From assembly GCF_002929805.1 (NCBI RefSeq), contig NZ_PJJM01000101.1, forward strand, positions 2,239 to 66,238: a DNA stretch of 64,000 bases, read 5' to 3'. The position numbers and the translations under genes are program-made. The stretch comes from Cryobacterium sp. Y50 (GTDB lineage Bacteria > Actinomycetota > Actinomycetes > Actinomycetales > Microbacteriaceae). The notes under the pieces are model-generated. The model did not search any database. It saw only the letters and a program-made list of their open reading frames with translations, and was not told where the DNA came from. Shown one piece after another: positions 24,803-33,064 of the stretch; position 1 is the stretch's first letter, and every line of letters begins with the position of its first letter.

Positions 24803-26507
24803 GACCGACCGCCGCTGGATTCTTCACTGGCACTGGATGCACCGCCGGAATCGTCACAGTGAACACCGCCCCCGAGCGGCGTCCGATGTCGAGCGTGCCG
24901 CCAAGGCGGGTGACGGCCTGTCGAACCAAAGCCAAACCAAGACCGCGTCCGCCGATCGAGCGGCCCGGCTCGGCAACGCCCGCGCCGGTGCTGCCGGTGC
25001 CGGTCAGGTTCGTCCCGGTCGCGCCAATACCCTTGGTGCTGAAACCGAGCCGTAACACGTTGTCGATGACATCGGGCGCCACACCGGCACCGCTGTCGGC
25101 TACCTCGATTACGACAGCCTGCTCGGTCGACGACACCGTGACCGATACCCGGCGGGGGTCCTCGCCGGCCACCGCCGCATCGAGCGCGTTGTCGACCAGA
25201 TTGCCGAGCACCGTCACGAGGTCCTGGATCGACAGTCCGGACTGCGCGAGCGTGCCGGACGCCGTGACGGTCAAGGCGATACCCAGTTCATTGGCCTGCG
25301 CCGATTTGCCCATGATCAGGGCGCTGATCACCGGTTCGTCAACCGAACCGACCATCTCGTCGGCGAGTTGCTGGCTCAATTCGAGGTCTTTCGTGGCAAA
25401 TTCGAGCGCCTGATCGGTGCGGCCGAGTTCCATCAGCGACACGATCGTGTGTAGCCGGTTGGAATGCTCGTGGGTCTGCGCTCGCAATGCATCGGACAGG
25501 GTCTGCATCGACTGCAGCTCACTGCCGAGGTTCTGCAGATCGGTGTGGTCACGAATCGTCGCCACGAACCCCATCGGTTCCGCCCTGGCACCCGCGTTCC
25601 CCGAGGCGGTCGCCGGCTCTTGATCCACCACGAGTACCCGCGTGCCTGTCACATGAATCTCGTCGTGCGCGCTGCGGCCGCTCCGCAGTAATTCGCCGAG
25701 ACTCGGCGGCAGGCTCAGGGCCGTCAGAGCTTGCGGTCGCCCAAAACTCCCCGCGGTCGGGCGTGGTGGAATACCCAACAAGGTGGCCGCCTGATCGTTG
25801 TAGAGCACGAGGTCACCGTGCAGATCGACCAGCACCAGACCCTCCCGCACCGAGTGCAGCACGGAGTCGTAGTAGACGAACAGTTGCGCCAGATGCTCCG
25901 GTCCCCAGCCCAGGGTGACCCGACGCAGATAACGCCCGAGCAGCCAGGTGCCGACCGACCCGGACGCCAGGAGCGCCAGCGCCAGGCCCAGCACGGAGGG
26001 CAGCCGAGCGTTCAGGGCGATCGAGATGTTCGTCGTTGTGGTGCCGACCGCGACGAGCGCGCGTATGGTGCCGCCAGCATCCGTTACCGGCACGACGGCA
26101 CGAACGGATGGCCCGAGCGTCCCAGTGCTGATTTCGGTGAAGGCCGTTCCGGATACAGCCGGCTCGATCGCGCCGATGTAGTCCTGACCGATTTCGGCCG
26201 CGTTCGGATGGGTCCAGCGAGTGCGGTCCGGGGCCATGATCGTGATGAAGTCGAGCTCGGCGTCCTTAGTCAGCTCGAGGGCGTAGGGCTGCAGCGTCGT
26301 GCTCGGGTTGGTGGCTTCGCTGGCCGCGAGCACAAGGGGACTGTCAGCGATGGCGGTGGCGACGGCGAGCATCCGGTTGCTGGTCTCGTTGTAGCCACGA
26401 TCGCGTGCATCGACGAACAGAATGGTCGCGACCAAGCCCGACACCACGACGACGAACAGCGCGTGCGCGACAAAAAGCCGCCTGGCTATGCTCCATTCCC
26501 TGCGCAT
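24795..26507 (-). CDS. Sensor histidine kinase, CitA/DcuS family
   Basis: 570 residues from ATG 26507 (AAAGG 9 nt upstream; a GTG seven codons earlier is less likely). Two membrane segments (about 16-38 and 170-195) flank an extracellular sensing domain; then a PAS domain (220-330), the H-box QTHEHSNRLHTIVSLMELG and the ATPase boxes NLVDNALDA, DSGAGV and GGRGLGLALV. The ATP lid holds a Gly/Thr-rich insertion (GATGTNLTGTGSTGAG), longer than usual. Partner of the downstream response regulator; divergent from dctA, its probable target. Confidence 0.88.
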   Translation of the reverse strand: MRREWSIARRLFVAHALFVVVVSGLVATILFVDARDRGYNETSNRMLAVATAIADSPLVLAASEATNPSTTLQPYALELTKDAELDFITIMAPDRTRWTHPNAAEIGQDYIGAIEPAVSGTAFTEISTGTLGPSVRAVVPVTDAGGTIRALVAVGTTTTNISIALNARLPSVLGLALALLASGSVGTWLLGRYLRRVTLGWGPEHLAQLFVYYDSVLHSVREGLVLVDLHGDLVLYNDQAATLLGIPPRPTAGSFGRPQALTALSLPPSLGELLRSGRSAHDEIHVTGTRVLVVDQEPATASGNAGARAEPMGFVATIRDHTDLQNLGSELQSMQTLSDALRAQTHEHSNRLHTIVSLMELGRTDQALEFATKDLELSQQLADEMVGSVDEPVISALIMGKSAQANELGIALTVTASGTLAQSGLSIQDLVTVLGNLVDNALDAAVAGEDPRRVSVTVSSTEQAVVIEVADSGAGVAPDVIDNVLRLGFSTKGIGATGTNLTGTGSTGAGVAEPGRSIGGRGLGLALVRQAVTRLGGTLDIGRRSGAVFTVTIPAVHPVPVKNPAAVGHD

Positions 26508-26540
26508 GCGTAGGTACCTTTCTGTCACTCATGAACAATA

Positions 26541-26559
26541 TGACCGCAACAGTGACCGC
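26541..26559. promoter_or_regulatory. Direct repeat between kinase gene and dctA
   Basis: TGACCGC occurs twice with 12-bp periodicity (26541-26547, 26553-26559) in the 136-bp divergent region. It could bind the CitB-type regulator; only the repeat itself is seen. Confidence 0.25.
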
Positions 26560-26643
26560 GTGAGCCGTGTCGACCAGTGTGGAACACATTGCAGCAGCCG
26601 GAGCCCGCCGTGGTCCCGATAAGCCTAGACAAAGGAGTCTGCC

Positions 26644-28041
26644 ATGGCATCGACGCCATCACCCCGTACCAAGTCGAAGAAACCCGCCAAGTCCAGGAAG
26701 AAGCTCGACTCATCGCACTACCTCTATATGGCCGTTATTATCGCGGTCATTCTCGGTATCGTCGTTGGCCTGGTCTGGGGCGGCGAGAAGGGTTTTGCTG
26801 TCTCGCTTGAGCCGCTCGGTGACCTGTTCATCGCCCTGATTAAGATGATGATCGCGCCGATCATCTTCTGCACGATCATTCTCGGCATCGGCTCGATCGC
26901 CAAGGCTGCGACCGTCGGCAAGATCGGTGGCCTGGCCCTCGGCTACTTCACGATCATGTCGACCTTCGCGCTCGGCATCGGCTTGGTCGTCGGTAACCTG
27001 ATCCACCCGGGCGACGGCATGGACTTGTCGAGTGGCAACTTCACGGTCACCGAATCAGCCGACACCCACTCCTTTCTGCTCGGCATTGTGCCCGAAACCC
27101 TGGTGTCGTCGCTGACCAGCGGCAATATTCTGCAGACACTGCTCGTCGCACTCATCGCCGGTTTTGCGCTGCAGCGAATGGGCCCGGCTGGCAAGCCGAT
27201 TCTCGAAGGTATCGCGCACGTGCAAGCCCTGGTCTTTCGCATTCTCATCATGGTTATGTGGCTCGCCCCGATCGGTGCATTCGGCGCGATCGCGGCGGTC
27301 GTCGGCGCCACCGGCATTCAGGCCGTGATCAGCCTGTTCACCCTCATGGCGGCGTTCTACATCACCTGTATTATCTTCATCGTGGTCATTCTCGGGAGCC
27401 TGCTCAAGCTCGTCACCGGCGTGAACATCTTTAAGCTCATGCGCTATCTCGGCCGGGAATACCTGCTGATCGTCTCCACCTCCTCCTCCGAAGCGGCCCT
27501 GCCGCGCCTGATCGCCAAGATGGAACACCTCGGCGTCTCCAAGCCCGTCGTCGGTGTCACGGTACCGACCGGTTACTCCTTCAACCTGGACGGCACCGCG
27601 ATCTACCTGACGATGGCGTCGCTGTTCATCGCCAATGCGCTCGGCCAGCCGCTCGCGTTCGGTGAGCAGCTCGGCCTGCTCGTGTTCATGATCATCGCGA
27701 GCAAGGGTGCCGCCGGAGTCTCCGGCGCGGGCCTTGCCACCCTCGCCGCCGGACTGCAGGCTCACGCCCCGCAGCTGGTCGGCGGCGTCGGTTTCATCGT
27801 CGGCATTGACCGGTTCATGTCCGAGGCCCGCGCCCTGACCAACTTCACCGGCAATGCGGTCGCGACCGTCATGATCGGTTCTTGGACCAAGGAAATAGAC
27901 CGGGTGCAGGTTGACCGCGTGCTCGACAAGCTTGAACCGTTTGACGAACGCACCATGCTCACCCACAGCCACGTGAGCGTCGCAGACACCCGGCGCACCG
28001 AAGAGAAGGCCGCACAGTCCCGGGTATTGGAACGCGTTTGA
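26644..28041 (+). CDS. dctA: C4-dicarboxylate/cation symporter DctA
   Basis: 465 residues, multi-spanning membrane protein of the DAACS family importing succinate, fumarate or malate. Diagnostic segments are STSSSEAALPRL (HP1 serine-rich loop), GYSFNLDGTAIYLTMASLF (TM7) and GIDRFMSEARALTNFTGNAVATV region (TM8), including the substrate-binding Arg and Asn. AAAGGAG precedes the ATG. The N-terminus has a 20-residue basic stretch. Divergent from the CitA/CitB-type two-component genes and followed by a strong terminator. Confidence 0.92.
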   Translation: MASTPSPRTKSKKPAKSRKKLDSSHYLYMAVIIAVILGIVVGLVWGGEKGFAVSLEPLGDLFIALIKMMIAPIIFCTIILGIGSIAKAATVGKIGGLALGYFTIMSTFALGIGLVVGNLIHPGDGMDLSSGNFTVTESADTHSFLLGIVPETLVSSLTSGNILQTLLVALIAGFALQRMGPAGKPILEGIAHVQALVFRILIMVMWLAPIGAFGAIAAVVGATGIQAVISLFTLMAAFYITCIIFIVVILGSLLKLVTGVNIFKLMRYLGREYLLIVSTSSSEAALPRLIAKMEHLGVSKPVVGVTVPTGYSFNLDGTAIYLTMASLFIANALGQPLAFGEQLGLLVFMIIASKGAAGVSGAGLATLAAGLQAHAPQLVGGVGFIVGIDRFMSEARALTNFTGNAVATVMIGSWTKEIDRVQVDRVLDKLEPFDERTMLTHSHVSVADTRRTEEKAAQSRVLERV

Positions 28042-28072
28042 GCCGAAAAGTCGAGCATTAGACTCGCGCTAA

Positions 28073-28115
28073 GGGTGTCGTCCGGAGGAATCCTACCGGA
28101 CGGCACCCCTTTTTT
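28073..28115 (+). terminator. Intrinsic terminator after dctA
   Basis: GGGTGTCGTCCGG (28073-28085) pairs with CCGGACGGCACCC (28096-28108) with one G-U, followed by T6. Confidence 0.93.
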
Positions 28116-28397
28116 GCCTACGTCTTTCGGGTAGCCGAAATCGGGGTGTGTTATGATTATTGACGGTCTTATAACCCTTCACCAGGACGCGCAGACGTAG
28201 CCACCATTTGAGATGGAACGGCCGCCTTCGTATGGTGTGGTACCAATGGCTGCGATCCCATGATTGCTCCAGCCCGCACGGATTCATTTCACACCGATTA
28301 CCGTGTTCGGGCCGCTTGGCGCCAACCCGTCCGACAAGAGAGCACGCCCCGGTGTCAGCTGTGAAATCGGCTGTCTTCGACGTGCACCGGAGAACGC
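28116..28397 (+). other. Leader/promoter region of the betaine transporter operon with inverted repeats
   Basis: About 280 bp without a credible gene. CTACGTCT (28118-28125) is complementary to AGACGTAG (28193-28200); inside lie hairpins TTCGG-GTAG-CCGAA (28126-28139) and GTTAT/ATAAC (28150-28175). This could fold as a three-way junction. An AT-rich patch with TATGAT (about 28152) could instead be a -10 box, in which case the first strand would not be transcribed. I recognise no known riboswitch. Confidence 0.3.
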
Positions 28398-29693
28398 GTG
28401 ATCGAGAGTCCAGAAACCATCGCCGTCAAGGCGGATCACCTCTACAAAGCATTCGGACGTCGTCCGCATGAAATCGTCAAGAAGCTCAAGGCCGGCAAGA
28501 GCCGCGCCGAAATCTCCTCCCTCGGAGTGGCCGCCGTCATCGATGCTTCCTTCGATGTCAAGAGGGGCGAGATCTTCGTCGTCATGGGCCTGTCCGGCTC
28601 GGGCAAGTCGACTCTCATCCGCATGCTCAACGGCCTGTGGGAGACCACCTCCGGCACAGTGACCGTCGGCGGCACCGACATCACCGGCGTGTCAGCCAAG
28701 GAATTGCGCGACGTTCGCCGCAAAAGCATCTCCATGGTATTCCAGCACTTCGCTTTGCTGCCGCACCGCAGCGTGATCGACAACGTGGCCTATGGCCTGG
28801 AGATTCAGGGCATGGGGCGAGAGGAACGCCTCGCCAAGGCTCAGACAATCATCGACCTCGTCGGCCTCGCTGGCTGGGCCGACAGCCTGCCGTCCGAGTT
28901 GTCGGGCGGAATGCAGCAGCGAGTGGGCCTCGGCCGTGCCCTCGCCGCCGACACCGACGTGCTGCTCATGGACGAAGCCTTCTCGGCCCTCGACCCGCTC
29001 ATTCGCCGCGAGATGCAGGAGCAGCTCATCGAGCTGCAGGCCGCGCTCGGCAAAACCATCATCTTCATCACCCACGACCTCAACGAGGCCATGTTCCTGG
29101 GCGACCGCATCGCCGTCATGCGTGACGGCCGCATCGTTCAGATCGGCACCCCGGAAGAGATCCTCACCGACCCGGCCAACGACTACGTCGCCCAGTTCGT
29201 GCAGGACGTCGACCGGGCCCGCGTGCTCACCGCCACGAGCGTGATGGAACCTGTGCGTGCCGTCGTCACCAAAACGGCCGGCCCCCGGGCAGCGCTGCGT
29301 ACGATGCGTGATTTGCAGACATCCGTCACCTTCGTACTCAACCGGGACCGCACCTTCGCCGGAATCGTGCGCGACCGTGACGTTCTCAAAATGGTCAAGA
29401 CCGGGGACGCTGACCTGCGAACAATCATTCGAGACGATGCCACCACCGTCGCGCCCGACACTGCCCTGGTCGATCTGGTCGAGCCTTCCGTCGGCAGCGA
29501 CCTGCCCATCGCAGTCGTCGACTCGAAGAATCGCTTGCTCGGCGTCATTCCGCGCGTCACCCTGCTCGCTGCAATTGGCAACGTCACCACGAGCACGGGT
29601 GAATTGCCGCTGATTCACCCGCCAGCGACGATTCCGGTCAACGTTATTACCGATATTCTGCGCGATACAGCGCTGGACGGAGCCGAAGCGTGA
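28398..29693 (+). CDS. Glycine betaine/proline ABC transporter ATP-binding protein with CBS domains
   Basis: 431 residues of the ProV/OpuAA type. Walker A GLSGSGKST (64-72), signature LSGGMQQRVGLGRAL, Walker B VLLMDEAFSALDPL and the switch histidine ITHDLNEA. Residues about 285-400 form two CBS modules, which in OpuA sense ionic strength. GTG start with GGAG 6 nt upstream. First gene of a three-gene operon importing compatible solutes under osmotic stress. Confidence 0.92.
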   Translation: MIESPETIAVKADHLYKAFGRRPHEIVKKLKAGKSRAEISSLGVAAVIDASFDVKRGEIFVVMGLSGSGKSTLIRMLNGLWETTSGTVTVGGTDITGVSAKELRDVRRKSISMVFQHFALLPHRSVIDNVAYGLEIQGMGREERLAKAQTIIDLVGLAGWADSLPSELSGGMQQRVGLGRALAADTDVLLMDEAFSALDPLIRREMQEQLIELQAALGKTIIFITHDLNEAMFLGDRIAVMRDGRIVQIGTPEEILTDPANDYVAQFVQDVDRARVLTATSVMEPVRAVVTKTAGPRAALRTMRDLQTSVTFVLNRDRTFAGIVRDRDVLKMVKTGDADLRTIIRDDATTVAPDTALVDLVEPSVGSDLPIAVVDSKNRLLGVIPRVTLLAAIGNVTTSTGELPLIHPPATIPVNVITDILRDTALDGAEA

Positions 29694-30613
29694 ACGACTT
29701 CCGTATTCCCCTGGGCACCTTGATCGAGTCTTTTATCGGATGGATCACGGTTACCTTCGGGTTTGTTTTTGATTTCATTCGCCTGATTGTTGACGGTGCC
29801 TTCGAAGGCGTAGCCTTCGCGCTCGTAACGCCGCCGTTTTACGCCATCATCGCGATCGCGGCGGCCATCGGCTTCGCCGTCCGCGGCTGGAAGTTCGCCG
29901 TGGGAACCGTGATCGGCCTCGGGCTCATTCTCGGCGTCAATCAGTGGGAAAACGCGATGTTGACCCTCGCCCTGGTTCTCGTGGCGAGCGTCATCGCCAT
30001 CGGGCTGAGTGTTCCGCTCGGTATTCTCGCGGCCAAATCTTCGGTCGCCTCGAGTGCCATTCGGCCGATGCTGGACTTTTTGCAGACTATGCCGGCCTTC
30101 GTCTACCTGGTTCCGGCCCTCATTTTGTTTCGGGTCGGCGAGGTTCCCGGCATCGTGGCGACCATCATCTTTGCCTTGGCACCCGGTGTGCGGCTCACCG
30201 AACTCGGCATCCGCGGAGTCGACAAAGAGGTAGTCGAGGCCGGACAGGCCTTCGGCGCGAGCCCATGGCGTATCCTGAGGCAAATTCAGCTGCCGCTGGC
30301 AACGCCGACGATTATGGCCGGCATTAACCAGGTCATCATGCTGTCACTCTCGATGGTCGTCATCGCCGGCATGGTCGGCGCCGGTGCTCTCGGCGGTGAG
30401 ATTGTGGCGGCCCTGTCGCGCCTCGACGTCGCCCTCGGTTTCGAGGCCGGTTTCGCCGTGGTCATCCTGGCGATCTTCCTCGACCGTGTCACCGCCGGGC
30501 TCGGCAATGGAAGCACCCCGCTTGGACGTAGGCTCGCTGCCCGTAAGGCTGTTCGTCACACCGCGGATTCGAAAGCCCCGCCGACAGCTGTGCCAGCACC
30601 GGCTCTCGTCTGA
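29690..30613 (+). CDS. Glycine betaine/proline ABC transporter permease
   Basis: 307 residues of the ProW/OpuAB type with about six membrane segments and the coupling EAA loop (VVEAGQAFGASPWRILRQIQLPLA). LDFLQTMPAFVYLVPALILF is a signature of this permease family. It begins inside the stop of the ATPase gene (GTGA overlap). The cytoplasmic C-terminal tail is basic then Ala/Pro-rich. Confidence 0.92.
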   Translation: MNDFRIPLGTLIESFIGWITVTFGFVFDFIRLIVDGAFEGVAFALVTPPFYAIIAIAAAIGFAVRGWKFAVGTVIGLGLILGVNQWENAMLTLALVLVASVIAIGLSVPLGILAAKSSVASSAIRPMLDFLQTMPAFVYLVPALILFRVGEVPGIVATIIFALAPGVRLTELGIRGVDKEVVEAGQAFGASPWRILRQIQLPLATPTIMAGINQVIMLSLSMVVIAGMVGAGALGGEIVAALSRLDVALGFEAGFAVVILAIFLDRVTAGLGNGSTPLGRRLAARKAVRHTADSKAPPTAVPAPALV

Positions 30614-30749
30614 TCTGCTCATTCTGATCCCCTCCTCCCAACGGATGCCCCCCGCATCCGTTCCATGTGCGCAGGCTCCGCTGGAGCCGGCGCACGCACC
30701 ACGAGTCAATCCCCAGTCACCCGCAGCGGGTGGCACGAAAGGAAGACGC

Positions 30750-31646
30750 ATGAAGATTCGTTCAACACCCCTTATTGCCCTTGGAGCAGTTTCGCTCCTC
30801 GCCCTAGCGGGCTGTGCTGCCGAAACCGAGGTCGCGACGGTCGGAAACGGCAACGACGACCAGAAAAACGTCACCCTCGCCGTGTTCAACGGCTGGGATG
30901 AAGGCGTCGCTGTCTCCGAGCTTTGGAAAGCCATTCTCGACGAGAAGGGTTACAACGTCGAACTCGAGTACGCCGACGTCGCTCCCGTTTACGAGGGCCT
31001 CTCCACTGGCGACTACGACCTCACCATGGACATCTGGCTGCCCGACACCCACGGCGAGTACCTCGAGACCTACGGCGACGAGATCACCGACCTCGGCGCC
31101 TGGAACAACGAGTCCAAGCTCACCATCGCGGTGAACGCGAACGCCCCGATTGATTCGCTCGCCGAGCTGGCCGAGAACGCTGACCTGTTCGGTAACCAGA
31201 TCGTGGGTATCGAAGCCGGTGCCGGTCTGACCGCCGCGACCGAAGATCGCGTCATTCCCACCTACGGCCTCGAGGGCATGGAATTCACCACATCGTCGAC
31301 GGCAGCCATGCTGACCGAGCTCAAAGCAGCCACGGATGCCGGCGAGAACGTCGTCGTGACCCTCTGGGAGCCGCACTGGGCTTACGGCTCGTTCCCGATC
31401 AAGAACCTCGAAGACCCCGAAGGCACCCTTGAGTCCGTCGAGAGCCTGCACGCCTTCGGCAGCGCCGACTTCTCGGAAAAGTTCCCTGAAGCCAGCGGCT
31501 GGATCGAAAGCTTCGAGATGGACCTCGAGACTCTTTACACCCTCGAAGAGGTCATGTTCGTCGACTACGAGGGCTCGGACTATGCCCCGATCGTCGCCCA
31601 GTGGATCGAAGACAACCAGGAGTACGTGGACGGCCTCACCAGCTAG
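30750..31646 (+). CDS. Glycine betaine-type substrate-binding lipoprotein
   Basis: 298 residues from ATG 30750 (GAAAGGAAG upstream); the longer open frame from 30384 overlaps the permease and is not used. A lipoprotein signal ends in LALAGC with Cys22 as lipidation site. The mature part is an OpuAC-family domain (FNGWDEGVAVSELWK; TMDIWLPDTHGEYLE; aromatic residues in LWEPHWAYG) expected to bind quaternary ammonium solutes through a cage of Trp/Tyr. It is 136 bp after the permease and ends at a strong terminator. Confidence 0.9.
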   Translation: MKIRSTPLIALGAVSLLALAGCAAETEVATVGNGNDDQKNVTLAVFNGWDEGVAVSELWKAILDEKGYNVELEYADVAPVYEGLSTGDYDLTMDIWLPDTHGEYLETYGDEITDLGAWNNESKLTIAVNANAPIDSLAELAENADLFGNQIVGIEAGAGLTAATEDRVIPTYGLEGMEFTTSSTAAMLTELKAATDAGENVVVTLWEPHWAYGSFPIKNLEDPEGTLESVESLHAFGSADFSEKFPEASGWIESFEMDLETLYTLEEVMFVDYEGSDYAPIVAQWIEDNQEYVDGLTS

Positions 31647-31663
31647 TCACGGATTCTGCACGA

Positions 31664-31701
31664 AGAACGGCTCGCGTCCTCGGACGCGGGCCGTTCTGTT
31701 T
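31664..31701 (+). terminator. Intrinsic terminator after the betaine transporter operon
   Basis: AGAACGGCTCGCGTCC (31664-31679) pairs with GGACGCGGGCCGTTCT (31682-31697) through 16 bp with one G-U, then GTTT. Confidence 0.88.
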
Positions 31702-31862
31702 ACGGTCGCGGCGGAATAGAAGAGAAGTTGGCGACAGATGCATGATTGTGTTTTATCGTCGCCGTGTTCAGCCCCCAGGTTTTCATCGAGTTCATTGGCG
31801 ACTATCGGTACACCAGAGGTGGTGTATGCCATGCCGGGTGCGGAATCCCTGGAGTTCTTCGC

Positions 31863-32885
31863 TCAAGCGGAGTCGCGCCAGATGATAGGTGTCTCGAGAA
31901 GGATGCCGTCGGCGGGTTGCTCCTCGCCGCGCAGCTGGCCGAGCACGCACTCGGCTGCGCGCTCACCCAGGCCAAAGGCGGGCTGGTGCACGGTCGACAG
32001 GTGTGGCTGGGTGCGTAGCGCCCAGGAACTGTCGTCAAATCCGACGATGCCGACGTCACCGGGCACGCTGCGCCCGGCATGGCGGAGTGCTTCAAGGGCT
32101 CCGGCCGCCACAGCGTCAGATGCTGCGAACACGCCGTCAATCAGTGGATCGTGTTCAAGCAGCGCGCACATACCTCTGACCCCGTCGGTGAAGGTGTAGA
32201 GCGGTACTCGAGCGACGAGAGCCGGGTCGAAGCGGTCGCCAAGGGCATCCGTGAAGCCAGCGAGTCGGTCGGCACCGGAATCGCGATCGAGTGCAGCGGC
32301 GACCATGCCGATGCGCTTGCGTCCGGTCTGCATCAGGCGTTTCGTGATCGCGCGCGCTGAAGCCCGGTTATCGATTCCTACGAATGGCAGAGGGCTCTGC
32401 TCTGGCGGATGTCCAACGAAAGCGGCCGGAAGGCGCAGCTTCTCGATGACTTGGGTTATTGGGTCCTCCCGGCGGGCGGAAACGATGATGACGCCGTCGA
32501 CGAAACCGCCGCTGAGGTAGCGGGCGACGCGGTCGGTGTCGCGCTGGGAGTCGATGACGAGGCTGACCATCTGGTAGTCCGAGTGGGAGAGCACGGTATT
32601 GGCCCCGAGCAGGATGCCGCCGATGTTCGGGTCATCCAGAAATAGCGAGTGTGGCTCGTGCACGATGAAGCCGACTGCTTCTGAGCGCTGCATGACCAAG
32701 CTGCGTGCTGCGTTGTTCGGTACATAACCAACCTTCTCGATGGCTGCTTCGATGGCGGTCCTGGCTGACGCCGAGACGTAGGGTTCGTCGTTCACGACCC
32801 GACTGACCGTGCCGCGGGACACGCCGGCCTCCACGGCGACATCGTGAATCGTCGCGCGTTTGTGTCGAGACGGGATTGTCACCAT
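31863..32885 (-). CDS. LacI-family transcriptional repressor of the galactoside operon
   Basis: 340 residues from ATG 32885. The N-terminal helix-turn-helix and hinge are canonical (ATIHDVAVEAGVSRGTVSRV; YVPNNAARSL), followed by a periplasmic-binding-protein-like sugar domain. The start lacks a strong Shine-Dalgarno, and an upstream start at 32939 would run into the divergent promoter. It is transcribed away from the beta-galactosidase operon, whose promoter carries two near-identical LacI-type palindromes, so it most likely represses that operon and is induced by a galactoside. Confidence 0.9.
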   Translation of the reverse strand: MVTIPSRHKRATIHDVAVEAGVSRGTVSRVVNDEPYVSASARTAIEAAIEKVGYVPNNAARSLVMQRSEAVGFIVHEPHSLFLDDPNIGGILLGANTVLSHSDYQMVSLVIDSQRDTDRVARYLSGGFVDGVIIVSARREDPITQVIEKLRLPAAFVGHPPEQSPLPFVGIDNRASARAITKRLMQTGRKRIGMVAAALDRDSGADRLAGFTDALGDRFDPALVARVPLYTFTDGVRGMCALLEHDPLIDGVFAASDAVAAGALEALRHAGRSVPGDVGIVGFDDSSWALRTQPHLSTVHQPAFGLGERAAECVLGQLRGEEQPADGILLETPIIWRDSA

Positions 32886-32920
32886 TTGATAACCATAACG
32901 TTCCCGAGCGAACTCCGCGC

Positions 32921-32950
32921 TTGACAGCATCGCCGGCATCTACCTAGTCT
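32921..32950 (+). promoter_or_regulatory. Promoter of the galactoside operon
   Basis: TTGACA (32921-32926) and TAGTCT (32945-32950) with an 18-bp spacer. The -10 overlaps the first operator, so repressor binding would block polymerase. Confidence 0.65.
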
Positions 32951-32965
32951 GTGTACGTTCACAGA
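32948..32965. promoter_or_regulatory. LacI-type operator O1
   Basis: TCTGTG-TACGTT-CACAGA: perfect 6-bp arms with a central CG, the LacI-family hallmark. Overlaps the -10 of the operon promoter. Confidence 0.8.
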
Positions 32966-32994
32966 AAACCCAACGGTGAGGTCTCACGTCCAAT

Positions 32995-33012
32995 TCTGTG
33001 CACGTTCACAGA
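32995..33012. promoter_or_regulatory. LacI-type operator O2
   Basis: TCTGTG-CACGTT-CACAGA, with the same arms as O1, centred 47 bp downstream in the 5' untranslated region. Two sites suggest cooperative or looping repression. Confidence 0.8.
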
Positions 33013-33064
33013 GTTGTCAACAGTGTGTCGTCAACACGGCGTGCACACCACAGTCAGGGAGCGC

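Noticed and set aside
24795-26507. Possible hybrid kinase because of the long insert before the last ATPase motif
   Set aside because: The insert is Gly/Thr-rich linker sequence in the ATP lid, with no receiver or phosphotransfer motifs.
28073-28108. Regulatory RNA hairpin in the dctA-betaine spacer
   Set aside because: The 13-bp stem followed by T6 directly after dctA is an ordinary intrinsic terminator.
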